The notes beneath the pieces were generated by a model. It ran no database searches. It was not told the DNA's origin and was given only the letters and a program-made list of their open reading frames with translations. A stretch of 64,000 nt of DNA, from positions 91,701,624-91,765,623 of the forward strand of contig CM049308.1 of NCBI GenBank assembly GCA_026874595.1. The letters are read 5' to 3'. This DNA is from Sipunculus nudus. Its lineage: Eukaryota > Annelida > Sipuncula > Golfingiida > Sipunculidae. Position numbers and translations under genes: made by a program. How positions within the stretch are numbered: position 1 is the stretch's first letter; each line of letters begins with the position of its first letter. This document shows positions 14,257-25,898 of this stretch, one piece after another.

Positions 14257-14503
14257 TATTTCTGGGGGGTGCAAACACACCCCATAACTTCGAGAATATA
14301 GGTTGCAGTGACCTAATTTCAGGTTTGCAAGGAGATCTTTTTAGAACCTCTAAGACTGCATAGGGTTCATGGCCCTAGCCCCTATGGTTACGATTTGTGC
14401 CCTGCTAACGGCCGGACAGCTGGCCGGACGGACAGACGGAAGGACGCCGGACAAAGACCCATCGCTATAGCCCAGCATGACTGAAAGTCAGCTGAGCTAA
14501 AAA
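14256..14503 (-). repeat. Conserved right-hand module of the A-D family (copy A)
   Basis: It starts at ATTATTTCTGGGGGGTGC and runs through CAGTGACCTAATTTCAGGTTT and TTACGATTTGTGCCCTGC. A GGAC/GACA-rich tail follows, then the hairpin-like GACTGAAAGTC and CAGCTGAGCTAA. The same module closes copies B (from 35289), C (from 55812) and D (from 61886), and a decayed version closes F near 38210-38387. Its retention next to the subterminal repeat in every copy suggests that it is part of the transposition-competent end on the minus-strand 5' side. Confidence 0.8.
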
Positions 14504-14509
14504 TAGTCT

Positions 14510-16914
14510 AAATTTCAAAATTTTTTTTTTTATGGGCCCTTGGCCCTGCCATGGATAAGCCGGGATCTGTTGCTGAAGTAATTATGTAATCCTAGTCTTC
14601 ATGTCAATTTGGTTAGTTTCATAACACTCTGGAGTGGATTTGGATGAAGCACCAGGCGCATGCAAAGAAATCTCTAGGTGTTTTTAATCTAAGTATAATT
14701 CATATCCATGGTTATTGACATTTGAAAATATTTTTTTATTAATTGGGCATTATTAGTTCTGTGTCTAATTTTAGATCTGCATAACTTAGTAAATGTCTAA
14801 TTGATAAAATACATATTATTTTTCATATTTTATGTGACATTTTCATGTTTTATATAGGAGGGTGGGAACAGTGTTGTACAGCCTGCTTGGTAGATGGTTT
14901 GGGTTTGTTAATGGAGTTTTAAATTTTATGAACCTGAAAACTTCCAGTGGCATGCATCACTATCTGGCAGCTAACTGTTTATTCCTTGAAATTTATCCTT
15001 GATCATTAGGGTCATGATTCTCCAGTAAATACCTTTACACCTGATTTAATAAAACTGTGCCAAGCTTTATTTACATAAACCTCCCCAGACAGTTTGTGAG
15101 AATGCAAAATTACATTATTGTGTTTAGTCTTCAGTTCAGTTTAATGGCTTAAATAACTGTCTTCTGAATGTTCATTTTAAGCTATATTGGCCATATTTGC
15201 ATTTTTTAACCCAAATAGTTTTTAAAAATAGGAATTTTAACCAACCTAGCATCTTCTCCAATAATTATTGGTCCCCAGGAAGATTTATACAGTGATCCAG
15301 GGGCCAAAGGTCTGCTTAAATCTGTTCAGAAATTCCCAGACGGTAGCATCCTTTGGTTATAAGTCATTTTGTATATATTATTTTTGGACTCTTTTTTATT
15401 TATCAGCTGTCATCTATCAGTAATGTGTTATTTATTATTATTGGTAATGCCATTTGGTTCAGAAACACATAGTGGTGGTGCAAATACGCTAGGGAACACT
15501 ATACTTGTTAAATATACAGCTTCTCTGATCAGATAACATTATTAAGCAATAATAAACAGTAAGAAATATGTTCATGAATAAAATTGAAGAAACAAGATTT
15601 TTTAATCAGTTACAAAATGTTTTGCTCATATTATGATCACTTGTGACAAATATATCATAAGAAACAGTATGAAATGAGGTCACGAAATTTTTCACCCAGT
15701 TGTGATATACTACATTCCTGAGATGATTATAATGACTTACAAACTTGATGAAAAACATTAAACATTTTGAATATGATAAAACATTCTTATTAAATAATTA
15801 GATGATGTAATGCACAACTAACATTGTGCCTAATGTAAGTAGATAGGAAAAACGTTATTCCACTTGTCAGATAAATGATATATGACATATTACACCTTCA
15901 TTATCATATTTTAATCCTCATCATGGTAAACCTGAAGAAAAGCAGAGTAAACGTATTTAATTGGCACCAAAGGATGCACTCAATGGTTTGTTGCATTCTT
16001 ATTATAATATCCCCGTCATTCCAGTGTGATTAGATCAGAAAGAGTTGTTGATAATAACTAGGACAACTCACTATATTTAAGATTCTGGGGAGCAAATGTT
16101 GCATTTATTTCAGTCATCCAGTGTAATGTTATTACCCTGATAACAGCCTCTGTCTATTTACATCCCATCTGACTATTGTTCCCTGGTGTTATCTGATGAA
16201 GACAGGCAATTGTCCGTGATACAGGTCATGTGACTGGGAATTGTTCCAGCATCATCTGTTATACATCTGATTCGTTGTATAACACATTTAATTCTAGATG
16301 ATCTGAAAATTTGAAAATATATATTGTTTTTCTGTCAGGCTCAGGAATGTTTAGTATGGGGCTGATTAGGAAGTCTTCTAATAGGTCTTGTTTCAATGGC
16401 ATCTTCATGCTAGGAATAATTAACTCTGACATTTGAATTATTTCCATTTATTCATACTGACAAAAACACCTTAATAGTACAGTAGCAAAGATATTAAGTG
16501 GAATTTGATAGTCATTAGGTGTCTGGGCTGTATTCATTCAGATTTTGTTTTTTTTTTAGTTTCTTTTCTTCAGACTGACAGTTCAGTTGAGATTTACAGT
16601 TCACGATTTCATGACAAATTAATTAACTCTTCCCATCAAACTTAAAAAGAAGTTAATTCAAGATTGTATATATTTGTTCCTGTGTTACATTAGGTTCCCT
16701 TATTTAAGTGACCTTGATTTTGTTTTATCTTGGGTAGAATGACTGTAAAGGTCAAAAGGCAGGATGAGTGATAATTAAAGGTGTAAGGGTTGAAGGGAGG
16801 GAAATATCAGTTGGTACAGGTACAATTTCATCTTGGATGATAGGCGACAAGAACACAGTATATATATATAAACTTATTTATTTTACATGGATTGTACAAA
16901 TAGTTATTTAACTA
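14510..16914. other. AT-rich non-coding stretch, no gene seen
   Basis: Only one short frame (62 codons, minus, 16259-16447). Poly-T lies just after copy A at about 14521-14531. No tandem or inverted repeat with clear ends was found. Confidence 0.5.
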
Positions 16915-17106
16915 ATCGAGGCACTCTCCATGGCTCAGGTGATGGCGTTTGGTAGTCTGCAGAGGTGGAGGAAACCGGAGTACCTGGAGAAAACCACCGA
17001 CCTTGGACGAGCAACTACAACCCACTCTCATAGCCACACCGGGGATCGAACCCGGGTCGCCAGCGGAGAGAGCCAAGCGTTTTACCACTCAGCTGTCCAG
17101 GCACAC
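16915..17106 (-). mobile_element. tRNA-derived SINE, head on the right
   Basis: Read on the minus strand, the unit begins near 17106. It has an A-box-like AGCTGAGTGGTAA (complement of 17082-17094) and a B box GGTTCGATCCCC (complement of 17041-17052), the two internal RNA polymerase III promoter boxes of a tRNA gene. The body then carries GGTTTTCTCCAGGTACTCC and GGTTTCCTCCACC (complement of about 16963-16995), a stretch I recognise from several metazoan SINE families. No anticodon arm can be folded convincingly, so this is a SINE and not a functional tRNA. A (TA)n run sits just to the left (about 16858-16870). The 66-codon frame across it (16930-17130) is incidental. Confidence 0.85.
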
Positions 17107-18959
17107 AGCTTAAACACATTTAAAGATTAAATTATCAGGTATAAGAATAGTTGTTTATAATTTCTAAAAATCCAAAACAAAGTAAATACCAAAACATGAC
17201 AAAGTATAAAGCTGATATACAGTGAACCCACTAACATAAGGGCAATACAAAGGTCAAAATTGAGGTAAATTTTTCAATTAATTAACCCCACAAACCATCC
17301 AGAATTGGTGTATTTCTTGTCTATTACATGTACAAATCACTCGATTATATATTTGATGTATATTTACAGTGCATGTAGTCATAAATGTAAAATGATCTGA
17401 CATGGCTTGGTAAATCATACACATTTGAACTAAGTTTCTTGCACTGCTGTTATGACATAGCAGCTAGGAGTCGAGCTGGGTCATTGACTCCCCTGAGAAC
17501 CAAACCCATGTGAATACTATCAACTTCACTGAGAATATTTATTGGAGTAAGGTGCTCTAATAGTAGCCCTGCCTCTTAAAATGAACTCATAGTGTTCCCT
17601 CACACAGATTTGCTGTACAGGACTTAAATGATAGGTTCAGTACTCTTGCGCGTCATGGTTTTACAGGAGCAGACTGCCTACATCTATCTTAACCATGTAC
17701 AGGTTAAATGCCAATATTATACATATACCTTGCCCAAAACATGTCATTATATCACTGATGACTCTCTCCTTTGGTTTGCTTGAATGAGTGTAATGGTGTG
17801 GCCATATATATGGGGATATATGGCAATACCTCCAGTGTGATCAATAATACAGTTGTGTAACTCGATGTAACCAATTTTACTCATTACTAAAGAGGTGTAA
17901 TCAATGATGACATAATCTTGCACCCATAATATGTTACCTACTTATGTAACATACAAGTAAATCATGAACCACTAACAAATGAGACATCTGTGAACAGATT
18001 TAGTTTCCTGTTTTATAATGGTAAAACATATCATATGATTATGCAGCTTCCCAGGTATTATGATTTATCTGTGGCAGTTACACAAAGCTCTGTACAAAAG
18101 CAATCACTTTATAACAATGTTATCTTGTATTACATAATCTGCATATACACTGCTTCCCATTCTCCAGTTGTAACAGTGTCTGATCACAGAAAAATAGGAA
18201 AAGTAAAGAAAACATTCAGCCTATCAGTTAGAAACAGCAGTAAAAGTCAGATTGTTAAAAAAAAAAATATCTGTTTTAGGGGAAATGTCATGTCTGAAAC
18301 AGTGGCTAAAAACTGGGAAATATTATCTGCATCACTTATAGTTATACATCTCAAGAAATGTTAAGCATTTGTTTGGAGCATTTTGTATTTCATAATAGAG
18401 ACTGAGTTAATGATATTATAAATGATAATGAGATAACCAGATGTTCCTACCTCACTGTAGAATCCTGTAGCAAAACACCTGATAGAATACAATCCCTGAG
18501 AGAATGATATCGTAAGAGTTTTCCAGTCAGTGGAACCAGGTGAGCAGGAGTCCTCTGATTGGCTATGAAGAGATCCTAGAAATGTAATGAGAGCCTCTTA
18601 TGCCTCCAGAGTAGTAATCCACAAAAAAAGTCAAGGTTGAAAAAATGAAAGCTCCGCCTGTGTATTCCTGAAGCTGTTGTGCTCTATAGTATCAGCGGTA
18701 TCATTGCCTGGTTGAGTTGACACAGCACTCACACCAAACTGAGGCTCTGCTATGAGACTGACTATCATGTGCAGGCAAGCAGAAAAGCACTTGGCACCAT
18801 CAGCCTTTGGCTAATCAGCTGTGACGGAGGTGGTGATGTACAGGCAACCCCCTATCACTGTTGTCTTAATACGCTACCTGTGACCACTATTGCATGATAT
18901 GGTTGAACCATTCTGCATTGGGTAGGGGCCACTGAGACCTGCATGTAGCAGGGGACCCT
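17107..18959. other. AT-rich non-coding stretch, no gene seen
   Basis: The longest open frame is 124 codons (17990-18364, plus), with a translation dominated by Ser/Lys/Ile and no motif. It contains an A-run near 18259 and looks fortuitous. No mobile-element ends were detected. Confidence 0.45.
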
Positions 18960-19800
18960 CAATGGGTAATGGAACTATCCATTTTGTTTTGGAAGAAGCA
19001 CGCATACGTAATCATAGAGTTAACTTGGCCCTGAATGGATTAAAGACACTTCATAACAAAACAGTGTCCTGGGGTTGACATCTTTAGGAATTAAAGGGCT
19101 TCACGCATGAGCCGGTCACGGTTCAGCCAATGGCCAGAAGATACCTGAGAGACATTCTGGCTTTTTATTGGTGGACGTCCCCACACGCACTAAATGTGTC
19201 ATGATAAATGGTATGTCTCTTACCAGGCGGGCCTGAGAAAGTTGTCTAGCTTTAGTTCTCACAATAATGTAATCTGCCTCTTATTCTGCAATTAGTGCAT
19301 ATTAGGGTGAAATGTCGATGCAGACGTATCATTCCATGGCTGGGCATTAGTTCTGAAGGTTTTAACATGTGGTGGACAAGGGATTCTCCAAAAAATGACT
19401 TAAAGATGAAATTTTCCCACACTTTTGGCCCAGTCATATTCTATTTGAATGCACGTCACGTCTCGTAGCTTGTAAAGAGAACATCATAAAGCGTAACGGA
19501 AACAATGCACCAGTGTCACAGGCCGATGGCTTGAGTGGATAAAAATGTGTACAATCTCCTGCGCTGGTGTGTACTTGTAGCCTCTTTTGTTTACTCCCAG
19601 ATTTGTTTATGTGGTGATAGGGCCAGTGATAGGCTTTTATTAACCGACTAGCAGCCAGGGTAGAATATCTTCCAGCTAGGTTAACATAATGGTCACAATA
19701 GGAGTTCAAAGGCCGGGCTTCGAAGGTTGTAGACATGGTGTGTTGCACAACATCTGTGAAGGTCTTCCGTGGTTTTAACAACAGTAACCACTGATTAATA
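18960..19800. other. GC-richer island, candidate regulatory or conserved non-coding block
   Basis: The block is clearly less AT-rich than its flanks. It contains two CCAAT motifs in opposite orientation (19127-19131 and, as ATTGG, 19167-19171), a homeodomain-like GCAATTAG near 19288-19295, and two forkhead-like motifs, TGTTTAC (19588-19594) and TGTTTAT (19604-19610). Minus-strand frames of 115 codons (19434-19781) and 61 codons (19252-19437) overlap it but have no recognisable domain. A regulatory element is my inference from composition and motif density. A decayed coding exon is the alternative. Confidence 0.22.
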
Positions 19801-20484
19801 GGATTATCTGGCTACAAACTTGTGGACTTATCACCAGGATAAATTATCTGTGTAGGTGTTGGTAACAAACGAATTACATAATATGTGTATTTGTGTATAT
19901 ATACACTTCTTATAGTTTTATTCAGTAAACTTTTTGCAGTTCCTTATTTTTTATGTACTTTTCAAATCTATGTTATTTCATTATTATTTATTTTACATTT
20001 CTACATAGGATACATAATAAATTTGAGTTTTATTTTCCAATATGAATAATTTAATTGATAAATATACTAGTAATATATTATTGACAATATGTTTTACACA
20101 ATAAATATAAATGACACCTTGTGTGACCTGATTTTACCTGAAGTTCATATATATATGTATATGATATGAAAGTGATTTACTAAACAGAAAATGACATTTG
20201 ACATTGCATTTTGAAGAAAATATCTTGCAAAATTTAAATATCATCTAATTATTAAATGAAAATAATAGGGTTTTGGTCAGTAATAAATTTTAATATATGT
20301 CTTCCATGGTCATTTCAGGTTTGTAAACATGTTTACATATGGGAGGAAAGCACAGCAAAGTCAAGATTCAATTTTTTGTTTTTATTCTTAAGATTTTTAC
20401 CAAATTTATTGTTAAGTTTAAATTTTTAATGTGATATTGGCCAGTATGGTCACCTTTACTGTGACATCTTAACCCTGACATAAA

Positions 20485-21318
20485 CAGGGTTGGGGCCAGG
20501 TACAAGTGAAAGTACCTAGGTACAGGTACAGGTACTTGTGAATTGGCCAGGTGCAGGTACAGGTACAGATATTTGATTTTCACAGAGTACCTAGGTACGG
20601 GTAAAGGTACTCTAGAAAGTACCTAGGTACAGGTACATTTATTTTAGGATCACTTCAAAGACGTTTTTACAGATAATAATAGTGGTATAAATTCACGTAT
20701 ATGCAAGTTAACATGCCTTTTTTCTATAAAACAATATTAAAGTCTTTTGCTAAAGTATATATTATTAGAACTTATTATCTGTATGGCACTATACATTCAC
20801 AAACATCATATGCAAGCGTATTTAAAGTCCATTAAGTGCACCAAGTAGAGTATGACACCATACATTCACAAGCACGATATTCAAGTCTTCTGAAAGTCCA
20901 TAAAAAACACCAAGTACAGTATGAAACCATATTTCACAAACGTGATATTTGTGTATTATAAGTTCATTAAGTGGACCGCTCGAACGATTTGCTCAGTAAG
21001 TGGTTACAGCTGATTTCAAACTTGTGACCATTCTGGAGGTGTGATAACAATTCAATTCATGAGCAGTTTATCACATTGATGGCTTGCTGATTATTTTACA
21101 CTACATGTAACCAAATTTAATACAAAAAGAGAAAAAAACTGAAAATATGAAAATGTACCTGGAGTACCTTGTACCAGGTACAGGTATTTTAGTTCCAGGT
21201 ACAGGTACAGGTACAAGGTACTTCCTACTCATGATCGGCAGGTACTGGTACTCTTAAATGTGTACCTACCGGTAGGTACAGGTACAGGTACAGGTACAAG
21301 TACCTGGCCCCAACCCTG
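20485..21318. mobile_element. hAT-type MITE with GTACCT-repeat arms
   Basis: The ends are inverted: the left begins CAGGGTTGGGGCCAGGTAC and the right ends GTACCTGGCCCCAACCCTG, a perfect 19-bp pair. They are flanked by an 8-bp direct repeat, GACATAAA (20477-20484) and GACATAAG (21319-21326), matching at seven of eight positions. CAGGG ends with an 8-bp duplication are the hallmark of hAT elements. Inside each end lies a run of GGTACA/GTACCT units (about 20497-20637 and 21150-21307). Because GTACCT is nearly self-complementary to GGTACA, each arm and the pair together can fold into extensive hairpins. The middle (about 20640-21150) is AT-rich and carries no transposase frame, so the 834-bp element is non-autonomous. 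Confidence 0.88.
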
Positions 21319-21335
21319 GACATAAGATCTAAGCC

Positions 21336-21596
21336 TGAGAAAATCTTATTTTTAGGCAAATGTTTTCTCAACCCACTATATTTATTTTGTGGTAAGTATG
21401 GTAAATAAAATGATCTGAAATGAGATTAATACATAACAAATAATAAAGCCCTCATAGGTTAAGGAAACATTTTTGTGCTGTGTTTACTTTAAAATGCATA
21501 GAACTACTTTTGCTGGCCTTGGTATATAGTCAAAAGAATAAAAATACTTTTATATGTGTACCAGACATCTGTATGGTGAATGATGCAAGCTGAATA
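21336..21596 (+). repeat. Direct repeat, arm 1 (about 250 bp)
   Basis: From CTTATTTTTAGGCAAATG to GATGCAAGCTGAA this segment is repeated in the same orientation at about 22386-22641, an offset of roughly 1.05 kb. By eye about nine in ten positions match, with a few short indels. The arm begins only some ten bases beyond the hAT target duplication. It could be a local segmental duplication or two insertions of a dispersed repeat. I see no terminal structure that decides between these. Confidence 0.85.
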
Positions 21597-22385
21597 CATC
21601 TGAAGGTACATGTGTTTACATGTCTGCCGAGTGACTGATCCTGTATTGAACGATCATGTCAGTAGCCAATTGTGTTTGACTGGTGAAGGCGGGGAAGGGA
21701 AGAGATAATGTATCTCTTCAGGTTTATATTGCATGAAGTCTGCAGACTCCAAATCACATAATAGCAGGTAGTAGAAGATTTACCCTGCTCTATTGTTGGT
21801 AAATATTGGATCAGTCAGCCACCTAGCGTGGGAACTACCTTTTGCACTGTGTGGCACTCTATCAGTCACAGTGTTCAATATCTCATGGTGTCTAAGCGCA
21901 GCAGTTTGTATCATACAAATGCCAATCAAGTGTTTATTTTGTGTTGACGTGAAGTGAAAGCAAATCACCCATTGGCAGTCTTGCAGCGTCCCACTCTGAA
22001 TGCTTGGGTGGACTAAAATTAACTCTATACTATTGTTAGTGAAATTGTTGCACACAAAAGTAATCACAATATAGAGAAGGGAATCAGTCTTGGACCAGCG
22101 GGATAATATGTAAATCATGGAGCTTCAGACAAGTTAATACCTATGACACAAACATTCCTTATGGCTGACCTGGCATTCTGTATATATACAGACTGGTTTC
22201 CCATGTCATCATGTAACACCATTACAATATCAAAGGAAGCACATTGGCCATGAAGGTATAACAATCATTGTTGCTTAAATTATGATATACATTCGTACAG
22301 CCCCGGTTGGCTTCGTATTAACAAGGTTAATTTTTTAGAATTTTCACTTTTTTTAGCGATCTTACCATGCAGTGTCCAACAACCT

Positions 22386-22641
22386 GAGTCTGAAAATTTT
22401 TTTTTAGGCAAATGTTTTCTCAACCCGCATTATTTATTTTGTGGTTAGTATGGTAAATGAAATGATCTTAAATGAGATTAATACATAACAAATAATAAAG
22501 CCCTCACAGGTTAAGGAAACATTCCTGTGCTCTGTTTACTGTAAAATGCATAGAACTTCTGGCCTTGGTATATAGTCCAAAGTACTCAGTACTTTTATAT
22601 GTGTACAAGACAACTGTATGGTGAATGATGCAAGCTGAACA
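22386..22641 (+). repeat. Direct repeat, arm 2 (about 250 bp)
   Basis: Partner of arm 1 at 21336-21596. It lacks about ten bases around CTTTTGCTGGCC relative to arm 1 and has an insertion near 22580-22590 (CAGTACTTTTATATG context). Homology stops abruptly at both edges. Confidence 0.85.
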
Positions 22642-22796
22642 CGCTTCCATTATCACATTTATTATTTAATATAAATAAAAAAAGCTTTACAATTTGATGA
22701 GCTCCCAAGACAAGTAGAAATTCCTGTCCCCTATCTTTGGTTTGCAGGTAACATAAAATAAACTTTTGTTCATAATATCAACCTTTTGTGTTTCAA

Positions 22797-23228
22797 GACC
22801 AGCTTCTGTGGCTCAGGGTAAGAGAGAAGACTAAAACCCAGGAGACTGTGGGTTGAATCACAGCCAAGGCAATGAGTTTTTTCATGGTCAGCCCCTACCT
22901 AAGGTGATATCTCTGCAGGCTTAATGGGAAGGTTGTGCCCCACAGCTATGCATCACTCACATATAAGTGTGTCATCCGGGGCTTCCTCGGTGTTATGATC
23001 CAACAATGAGGATGATTTCACACCTAGGACCTGCAGGTATGGTAGACACCGGGCCTGGGTGACACCAGGTTACAAAAAAAAAAAAAATAGAAAGCGAGTG
23101 CTACTGCCCTGTCAAGTAGTCCCAAACTAAAATGGAAACTCTGCAGATGTACATAATTAGGTTTAAAAATTAGACAAGTCAGCATTACAAAATGGAGTGG
23201 GTTACCTCCACCAAAAAAAAAAAAAAAA
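22797..23228 (+). mobile_element. tRNA-derived SINE with two A tracts and a 16-bp target-site duplication
   Basis: The head has an A-box-like TGTGGCTCAGGGTAAG (from 22807) and a B-box-like GGGTTGAATCA (22850-22860), both on the plus strand. A first A tract lies at 23074-23087 and a second, longer one at about 23213-23229. The whole is flanked by ACCTTTTGTGTTTCAA (22781-22796) and ACCTTTTGCCTTTCAA (23229-23244), which match at 14 of 16 positions and fit a LINE-type target duplication. The duplication therefore encloses the SINE, the first A tract and about 125 further bases ending in the second tract. This suggests a composite or a 3'-transduced transcript moved as one unit. Confidence 0.78.
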
Positions 23229-23244
23229 ACCTTTTGCCTTTCAA

Positions 23245-25623
23245 CTTTTTGATGTGTGGATAACGTAAATAAAATGCAAATGAGGCTAAATTATAAATGA
23301 CCGTTCACCTGTGTAGACGAGGCGTTTTAGTCACGAAAGTTTCATTTCCATGATAATCTCCCTTTTCAATCCCTCACAAATAAAAAGCCACCAATAGTAT
23401 ATCCCACTGCAGCATTAACTGATAAGTGTTCAAGTCAGAACTTTTATAAGTGACTTTTGCCAATAAATAATAAATGATTAATGAATAAATTAAAATGAGG
23501 TAATGAGTACTTCAAAACTTTTTACTGCCTGACAAATTTCCAGAAGTAATGTGTTTGTAAAATGACACCTGCTGACCTACAACACTTTATAATTTCACAG
23601 TGTTGGTAACACATTAAAACTGCTTCAACAGGATTTAACTTCACAACCATCTTTTTTACACCAAATCTTATGCCAAATGAACTTTTCAAACTCATCTGTA
23701 CATATACCATTAAATTAAATGAAGAGATAGTTTTGACCATTTGGATATTTGGTGGCTGCACTATAAGTAGTTAGAAGGGTATTCATGATTTGTAAGTGTC
23801 CAGCCTGTGTTTGCGGAGAGAACATTAGATGAGCCACTTAGTAGGAGTGTTATTTTGTCTGGGGGAAGTACCAGACTTACTACAGGTATATAAGCAATGC
23901 TAACAGCATCAGTATAACTAATAGTGTAGTGGCTGGCCTCTGACTGTACAGCCCCTGGGTAATAAATATAAACTAGCATATCCAGGATGGCCTTGAGGGC
24001 TTCCTTTGCTTATAATGAATGCAAGAGGTATTTGATGGGCACACATGCATAGGCCCAACTGATGGAAGATGATACACATGATTGCCAAGGTTATATTGAT
24101 GAAGGTGGTATAAATACACGCAAAACAAATAAATATTGTCCTTATCCGTACTGTTATCCTACAATTATCATATTAAGCAATAATCAGATTCTGTCTTACA
24201 ATTTAATAACATAGAAAATATCCTCCATGAGCAGACACTACTACTGTCCATAATAAAATCATACACAGATAGCAGTGTCCAATCACTGTTATCCACTGGG
24301 CAACTCACCATTTTGTTGGGATTTTGCACAGTGTAGATGTAATTAGATTTCCCAGGTGTATATTTCAGAGTACACCAACTCTTGACACAGGTATTTCCTG
24401 TTCTGTAGTACTGACTTACACTTGTGTATTTTGTGTGTTCTATTGCAGTACCTGTGGTCTGTATAACCTGCTTGTTACCTTGCAGGTGTAACTGCATGTG
24501 AAGCATTGACATCATTTGTCGATAGATAACCCTAAACCATGCAGGGGATTTAATTTTATTAAAATTAAAACATTCATGTGGCACATTTTGCCTCTGAGAG
24601 GAACAATTTTGAAAACAATGATAAAAATATTTTCAAAATTTATATTACTACAAATTATTTATGGCACACTATTGTATTTTTGTCAAGTCTGTAACTCCAT
24701 TTTTCAGAACAATTTATGGCTGTCTGTAGTTTCATCTGAGTCACCATTAATAGGAACATTTTCGATGGATAATACTTTCTTTATGGTTGCTGAATTTTGA
24801 CCAGGAAAGGATGGAGATTGGTTAATTTACCACAAAATGTATCCAAGGATAATGGTCATCAAAGCTTAAAGAGACCCTGTCATTCTATTTTTAATTCCAT
24901 GCATTTCTATTTTGTCATGAATGCAGAGACATTTTAAACAAAGTTTTACCAATTAGATTAAAATTACTGTGTAACATGTGTGAATATAATCTATAAGCTT
25001 ATTCTTTTTCATTAAAGTAAATCAAAGCAGAGGAGTAAATGCAGAAAATTATTTTTTGAGAAAATATACCATTATTTCTTATGTGCCTTTGACCAATATT
25101 TTCTTGGGGTAGGGAATATACAGGTGATATATTCTCTGTGAATAGACGGACCTTCCTTGAGGGAACTGAGGTAAAAGTGACGCTTGTTGGGCATGATGAG
25201 GGAAAAGCAACTGGATTTGATGTACTGGTAGAAGTGGGTTACTTGGACATCAGTCAGTACTCCACGCGTGCAGGGGCCTGTTGAGTCCGTCAAGACCAGT
25301 GTGCAGCACGTGTATGCAGTAATGAGAGGCTGACTGGCTCTAATTACAAAACCACTGCCAGTACCAAGCGCTGAATGTTGTGTGTAGCTCACTAACATGC
25401 ACTCCCACCAGTTAGTTCTCTGTATAACCTGTTATCTGCACTTGTATTTAATGGCAGGTAAAATAATTGAATTCCCAGGCGACTTGATATTGCTTCATGT
25501 GGTGACCTATACAAAATCCCCCTCAGTGCAGTGGATACAGGATATCTCCTGCTTCATTGAACTGAGAATCCACATGCCCAAGTTACTTTGAGGAGGAGTG
25601 CAGTATGAGATGGATAGCCTTCT
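23245..25623. other. Non-coding stretch, no gene seen
   Basis: Open frames reach 138 codons (24168-24584, minus) and 108 codons (25072-25398, minus) without any motif. They overlap opposite-strand frames and lack recognisable splice continuations. I cannot support a gene here. Confidence 0.45.
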
Positions 25624-25627
25624 TTAA

Positions 25628-25894
25628 CCCTTTACTGTTTACATTTATTTTAGGTTTCCGACAGATTCTGACACTACTTATATTTACACTAACAGCCATA
25701 TCTTTTCAAGTTTTTTTTTGTATCTTTATCAAATTTTCAACAGTCACCACTAAGAGGGTTTGCTGAAGATTATTGAAAATCATCAAAACTTAGAAATAAT
25801 ATGCAATATTTTTGTCCTGAAAGAATCTATTCGTATCATGGCATTCTAGTTGCCCATTTAGAGTGCTCTTTAGTGGCTTGTAAACAGTAAAGGG
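25628..25894. mobile_element. piggyBac-type MITE (267 bp)
   Basis: A perfect 16-bp inverted pair bounds the unit: CCCTTTACTGTTTACA (25628-25643) and TGTAAACAGTAAAGGG (25879-25894). Each side is flanked immediately by TTAA (25624-25627 and 25895-25898). TTAA targets with CCC-starting ends define the piggyBac superfamily. The interior is AT-rich and non-coding, so the element depends on a transposase encoded elsewhere. Boundaries are certain to the base. Confidence 0.93.
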
Positions 25895-25898
25895 TTAA

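Larger units (their letters stand above)
12073..14503 (-). mobile_element. Copy A of a Helentron/HINE-like non-autonomous element with an internal tandem array
   Basis: The left end carries the 14-bp palindrome TGACCCATGGGTCA (12077-12090), then TGAC, then GCTCAGCTG (12095-12103). The right end carries the inverted partner CAGCTGAGC (14489-14497), continuing to CTAA. Read on the minus strand this gives a TTTTTAGCTCAGCTG start, a subterminal inverted repeat at each end and a palindrome close to the 3' tip. That is the layout described for Helentron-associated non-autonomous elements. There are no obvious target duplications, as expected for rolling-circle insertion. No Rep/helicase frame is present. 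Between the left end and the array (about 12104-13400) the sequence is unlike copies B-D. It includes a weakly duplicated phrase about 120 bases apart (CCTGGTGGCCATATTGG near 12583 and a diverged partner near 12703). The family assignment is inference. Alternatively, it could be a MITE of unknown class. Confidence 0.6.

Noticed and set aside
13702-14278. Minus-strand frames of 82-89 codons with repeated phrases
   Set aside because: They translate the 140-bp monomers of copy A; similar frames appear at 33661-34008 and 54543-54758 in copies B and C. Non-coding repeat shadows.
12095-14497. GCTCAGCTG/CAGCTGAGC as classical terminal inverted repeats of a cut-and-paste MITE
   Set aside because: Conserved sequence extends beyond them on the left (the palindrome), no constant target duplication is visible among the copies, and the motif contains the self-complementary CAGCTG. 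A subterminal role fits better.
17041-17106. tRNA gene on the minus strand
   Set aside because: A and B boxes are present, but no consistent cloverleaf can be drawn and the sequence continues into a SINE body.
17218-17300. TACAGTGAACCC as a possible transposon end
   Set aside because: No inverted partner was found within several kilobases.
19434-19781. 115-codon minus-strand frame as an exon
   Set aside because: No domain similarity recognised. The frame breaks into a different phase at its left edge without a convincing splice site. Kept only as part of a GC-richer block.
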